DNA of 64,000 bases from Chiua virens (Eukaryota > Basidiomycota > Agaricomycetes > Boletales > Boletaceae). A program made the position numbers and the translations under genes. Where the stretch lies: contig JAHNUO010000001.1 in NCBI GenBank assembly GCA_019787685.1, positions 1,736,001-1,800,000 of the forward strand. The letters run 5' to 3'. This document shows, piece by piece, positions 59,798-64,000 of the stretch; position 1 is the stretch's first letter, and every line of letters begins with the position of its first letter. Under the pieces are notes generated by a model, which was not told the DNA's origin, did no database searches, and saw nothing but the letters and a program-made list of their open reading frames with translations.

Positions 59798-62700
59798 ATG
59801 CATTCCCACATCCAACATCCATCCCCGCCCCATCCCAGCACCGCTCACCACAACTATGGCACTCGCATCCGCAAGAACTCCGTCCTCAAACCAAGTGCAC
59901 GTTTAAGGCAATGTCCTCCTTCCCCACATCCACCGCCACGCAGGATCAAGCCCGTCCCCACCCATCCTCCTCACCCTGTTCCACCCACTTCAGATCCCTG
60001 CTTCCCCCTCTTCCCTCTCCCAGGCGTCATGCTTCATCCCGAAGATGCTTCCAACAAGGTCTTTCACGCGATTGGTCGCTCCTTCATCTCAGTCGTAAGT
60101 GCTCGTCCTCACCTCCTCCCATTATCTACCACTCACGCTTCATCGCATGTGCTATCTCTTGTAGGAAAACCGCGCGATGACAATCAAAGATCTGGCGGAA
60201 ATGACTCTCAAATATGGGCTCCTGTGCCAAAAGTACGTGTTTTCCTCGTCCCCCGATTTCGGCCTTCTCGCATACTTCGCATATACCGCCTTGCATTCAT
60301 CTCATGTTGCTCATCTCTATCCTTTTTCCTGATCTCAGTGTCTCCGCCGCATCTCAAGCAATTACCACCTACATCCGTAATCACATGGCACGGTGCGAGG
60401 CACAGCAAGACCATCCCCTCCTCCTTCGGCATGTTCTATCAGGAACTCTCGCGGATGACGACCTCGTACCTGCCCTATACAGCCGTGTAGGTGGAGCAAC
60501 CAGCCCGACCAAGTCCAGTTCCAGGGAACTTGGCCTCAATGACAAGAATATGACCCAGGTCTCTCAACCTCCGCTAGAAGGAGAACGGCACACCAACTTC
60601 CGTCGTGGCACGATGGTGTGGTACCTCTCCAAGGCTGCAGGTGTCTCGTGTCCATTTGCACGTGCCGGAATCCGTTTGTCCGAGTACGGCAAGGAAGGGA
60701 GGCATGTTGCGGAAAAACGCGGCAGTGAACCACAATCAGAGTCGAAGAAGCACGCCAGCCATGATGAAGCACAATGTGGAGACAAGAGAAAAAGACTGAG
60801 GAGGGGTTGTCGGTGGGATTCTGGAGCGTCTCGGGAAAGTAGCTCTGGACGAGACAGCCAAAGTCCTGCGATTGAACATGGTGAGGTTGACGTCGATGCT
60901 AGCGACGATGAGCGGCCTCCCAAGGTCAAACTCACACTCCGGCTCCGGCCGTCCCTATCGTGCGTGCCGACGCCTCCCACCACATCTCGCCCGAGAGAGG
61001 TCATCGACTTGTCCAATGACACGGCTGATTCTTCGTCCGAGAATGACGATACCGGTGCCGAAGATGGCGATGACCTTGACATGCGGACAGACACCCCTGA
61101 GGCGCCTTGGAGTCTCCCGCCGTATCCGCGTCGGTCCTATTTCTGTCCCGTGTTACACACCGGCTGGTGACGAGCGTACACAATTACCGTCATCATCGGC
61201 TCAGTATGGCGGAATAACAGATGAGCGTAGACGCTCGCCATCTGTTCCTTGGAGCGCGTCCCCCCCACCTGACTCGGACCATGACGATCTTGACTTTGAT
61301 CTTGACTCTGACGTTGATTGGGATTCCGTTCCTTCCCCGGAGCCAGCCCTTCAAGTCAAGGTCGAGGCCGCCGATGACCTTCAGCCGTTCAAGCCCGATC
61401 CTGCCGACATTCGTGACATGCTAGATGCCTGGGAAGACTTCGATTGCGCACCGACGTCCACTGTGTCATCGGCAACCGCTAAGCTACCGGCGGACGACCT
61501 CAGATTCGACTCACTAGAGCTTTGGGAATGGGAATTCGAGAGTGACTGGACCGGCGGTGCAGAAGATCAGCAAGATTTGCCCGTTGTAAAGATGGAACCA
61601 GACGAGCATAAATGTCTTACTTCCTGTCGACCGTTTGCACCAGGAGTCTCGCTCGCACCACCCTCGCCGTCTGTCGCCTCGTCCCATCCCTCGTCCTCAC
61701 CCATTTCTGATGTGGGTGTGAATTCTTTCTCACCCCACACTCCCCTTTCACCATTTGCATTGCCTGCTTCACCTTCTCCGTCCACATTTCCGAACGGAAG
61801 TAATAGGGGAGATTGCGCACTAACCTGGCAGGACGCTGAGTTACTTGGCCCCGACAGTGTTCATCCGCATGAATTTGAAGGGGGATGGACTAGTGGGGCG
61901 ATGCATACAGATGGTGACTTGTTCCCACGACGGGCTTCGGATGAGGATGCCTCTTCGTTTCCCGTCTGCGTCAAGCCTGAAGCGGTTAAGGCTGACGTCG
62001 TGTGCGCGGTTACGAAGGAGGCAGGAAACGGACATACCGAATCAAGTGATCTCCCATCTCACTTTTCATCGGTTGTGGTACCAGATGCGGTAGGTTGTCC
62101 GCACGTGCCGTCCGTGCACCCCTGACATTTGCGCAACGCAACTTGAAGGTGCGCTGTATACCCAGGTTATTTGACCAAAATGTTGATCCGAGTTCTTAGG
62201 CATTTCTGTGTACCAGACCATACTCGGTTCGACCCTTCTCTTGAGACGCATTGACACGGATTTTGTGAATCTCAGTACGATTTTATCTCACCTATCGCTG
62301 TCCCATCCATTGCCCCTTCCTGATGGGTGTGTTAATGTGTCTCACGCTTCCTTGGCCATCAATGGTATTTGGACCCCTCTCAATGTTGCTCGTCTGTATG
62401 CTCGTGGTCTGCCTGCGGGGATAGAAAGTATCTTTCTCTCTGAGGACCTCGTAATGCGTTTTCCCACTGCTCTGCAGGACTTTTACCAGAAGAGCGCATC
62501 AGGGAGGTCACTGAATCAGTTTGGGCCAGACTTCCACACCTCGTCTCCTCTCAGGAATCCATTGAATACGCCGCAAGGCAACCAAGGCAAGCCCGCGAAA
62601 GACGATATATGGGAAGGCTCTGTCGAAACGGGACTGGTTGAAGAGACACTGTTAGCCATTCCACCCTCCGTTAACCTCGCGTTAGCCGCATTGCACCCAT

Positions 62701-62957
62701 CGACGTCGACTGAAGTCCTAGCCTTGCCAGAAATGCCGCTCAGTCCCACAGAGCAGGAGATATTTCGTGCTCTCTGCGTCCATCCTGACTGGGAAACGGA
62801 GGAAGCTGGGACGGCGAGTAACGAGGAGAAAGTTGACACCACGCTCAAACGTGGTTCTCCGATGGAGAAACCGCTACGACGGTCGAGGAGGGTTGCCGAT
62901 GCAGCTGCCCGATCTCGTGTTGCGCCACCTAGGATAAGGGGCCCTCGACACACATGA
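59798..62957 (+). CDS. Gds1-type winged-helix regulator with a C-terminal KilA-N/APSES-like module
   Basis: About 950 aa. The Gds1 winged-helix region spans VMLHPEDASNKVFHAIGRSF, ENRAMTIKDLAEMTLKYGLL, VSAASQAITTYIRNHMARCE, QQDHPLLLRHVLSGTLADDD and NFRRGTMVWYLSKAAGV. A long acidic, Ser/Pro-rich middle (DSDHDDLDFDLDSDVDWDSV) follows. The last 240 residues contain VYQTILGSTLLLRRIDTDFV, NVSHASLAINGIWTPLNVAR and GIESIFLSEDLVMRFPTALQ, which I read as an APSES/KilA-N-like fold (inference), then a basic Arg-rich end. Introns after FISV and CQN, one at about 61149-61203 (donor GTGTTA), and one near 62090-62199. The start is uncertain: ATG 59856 with two short introns gives MALASARTPSSNQ, which looks more natural than the 59798 frame. 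Likely a nuclear DNA-binding regulator; targets unknown. Confidence 0.7.
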
Positions 62958-63725
62958 TCCGCCAACTACCACTCGGTTGAGGTCCCCCCGCACTTTTGGA
63001 CGTTCACATTATCGTACTGAATTTTATTCTGTTGTTTGCTCGCAGTTTACGCTTGCTAGAGATTGTATCGCACATTTTCGAGTATACCTCCATTATTTTA
63101 TGATCCCCACTCGACTTCTAGTATTCGCCATTTTCTTGTTGGGCTTCGAGCCTATTAATGGCCATTTGTTGCGTAAACATGTACGTATAGTACACGCCGT
63201 ATATTACAAGCGTCCTAAAGCTCGCCGGGGAGTGTCGTCCTTGCGACGAGGGCCTGCGAGCGAAAAGCGTGAATTGGACATTGTGCGGACAAGTTCTTGG
63301 GAAAGGCAAGTCGAGCAAGGTCACTAGCGGAGTGTGAAAAGACCGCTTGGACTTTGGAGAGTGGTTTGTTCCCAACCACACGAATTTTCTACCATCTTAC
63401 TTAGTACTCCCATATTTTTCTGGTCCAAGTACACCAGCCTTCTAAAGTACTCATCAGTGGACGACGTCCATCAATATCCTTTGCTTTAACTTCCTTTTTG
63501 ACGTCCTTTTTACTTCATTCCTGGCCAACCGCAAGCTAATTCATCAATACGTCTGCACCATCTGCTTTCCGCATTCAAGACACGACCCTCCAAAATCCAC
63601 ACACTTGACCCCAGCTTGGGTTTTGTTTTACTCCACCCTCCGCGTGAAAAAGTGAACGAGCATCCGTTAATCTCCACCCACAACCGAACGGTAATCTCTA
63701 ATTGCACACAAAAACAAGCCCTATA
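62958..63725. other. Tandem intergenic region
   Basis: About 770 bp of 3' sequence of the Gds1-domain gene and upstream region of the last gene, the latter strongly CT-rich (63480-63720). No gene recognised; short open frames here have no protein-like composition. Confidence 0.35.
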
Positions 63726-64000
63726 ATGTCTTTATCTGCCTCCGACAACAATGGCTCCTATTCGAGAGTTTCCTCGGGAAAAACCCCTCCCCCCGCACCT
63801 TCTGCGGCCTTTGCAAAGAGGTGCGCTCCTTTGCTTTTCTCGTCGTATCTGTATCTAAGGATGGCACTATAGAGCGCGGGAGATTCAAGCGGAAGAACGC
63901 TTAGGAAGATACAGACCGCCTGCGCTGCGCGCCCTTGTGCCTTCTGGGTCTCCACCGAATGACTTGACATCCAACGTTCCGTCCCCAGGCGACAGCGACA
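63726..64000 (+). CDS. Unrecognised gene, 5' end only
   Basis: ATG at 63726 after a CT-rich leader opens MSLSASDNNGSYSRVSSGKT, then PPPAPSAAFAKR. A single intron (donor GTGCGC, acceptor CTATAG at about 63870) joins to AREIQAEERLGRYRPPALRA, continuing Ser/Pro-rich to the window edge. I do not recognise the family. The ERLGRYRPPALR stretch, basic and Pro-containing, may be a peptide motif. The body of the gene lies beyond the window. Confidence 0.5.

Overview
The window reads as nuclear DNA of a filamentous fungus, most likely a basidiomycete (Agaricomycetes). The evidence is dense coding on both strands, almost every gene split by many 45-65 nt GT-AG introns, very short shared promoters, and fungal families such as a TEA/ATTS regulator, a Gds1-type winged-helix regulator, a tail-anchored Ubc6-type E2, a UPF0187 bestrophin and an Rsp5-type HECT ligase. 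I see no bacterial operons, CRISPR arrays, rRNA or tRNA genes and no intact transposon. The exact genus cannot be fixed by eye.

Layout. 1-175: 5' end of a short-chain dehydrogenase leaving the window. 176-3607: about 3.4 kb with no intact gene. 3608-9893: STRAP-like WD40 protein, sulfate permease, mitochondrial TACO1/YebC. 10245-15738: NYN nuclease with two C-terminal winged-helix repeats, mitoribosomal Mrp10, Ubc6-like E2, small orphan protein. 16130-22031: SF3a subunit 1, mitoribosomal L31 (mL60), Cms1, Eri1-like exonuclease. 22565-24706: multi-pass membrane oxidoreductase. 24707-26853: gene-poor, with a possible degraded gene and a local duplication. 26854-29924: Ndc80 and Mog1. 30494-41710: Atg38/NRBF2-like protein, Rsp5, cap methyltransferase Abd1, M1 aminopeptidase. 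42109-46952: a long protein built like a meiotic chromosome-axis core protein (SYCP2/Red1/Rec10 type; inference). 47213-51251: TEA/ATTS regulator and bestrophin. 51380-57892: complex I 24 kDa subunit, Tel2, and a degenerate acyl-CoA-synthetase-like protein. 58206-62957: linker histone H1 and a Gds1-domain regulator. 63726-64000: start of an unrecognised gene.

Most of these are housekeeping genes acting in unrelated processes (mRNA processing, mitochondrial translation and respiration, kinetochore and telomere function, ubiquitylation, autophagy); there is no gene cluster for one pathway. Many are paired head to head with 45-140 bp between start codons.

The most unusual signal is gene structure. 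Exons of 4, 6, 6 and 12 nt are demanded by conserved protein motifs, several places need introns of 20-40 nt, and two introns use GC-AG ends. In addition, five conserved genes (Eri1, Ndc80, Rsp5, M1 aminopeptidase, complex I 24 kDa) each show a one-base frame break, which most simply reflects assembly indels and should be checked before any of these models is trusted. All splice sites and lengths given here were derived by eye.
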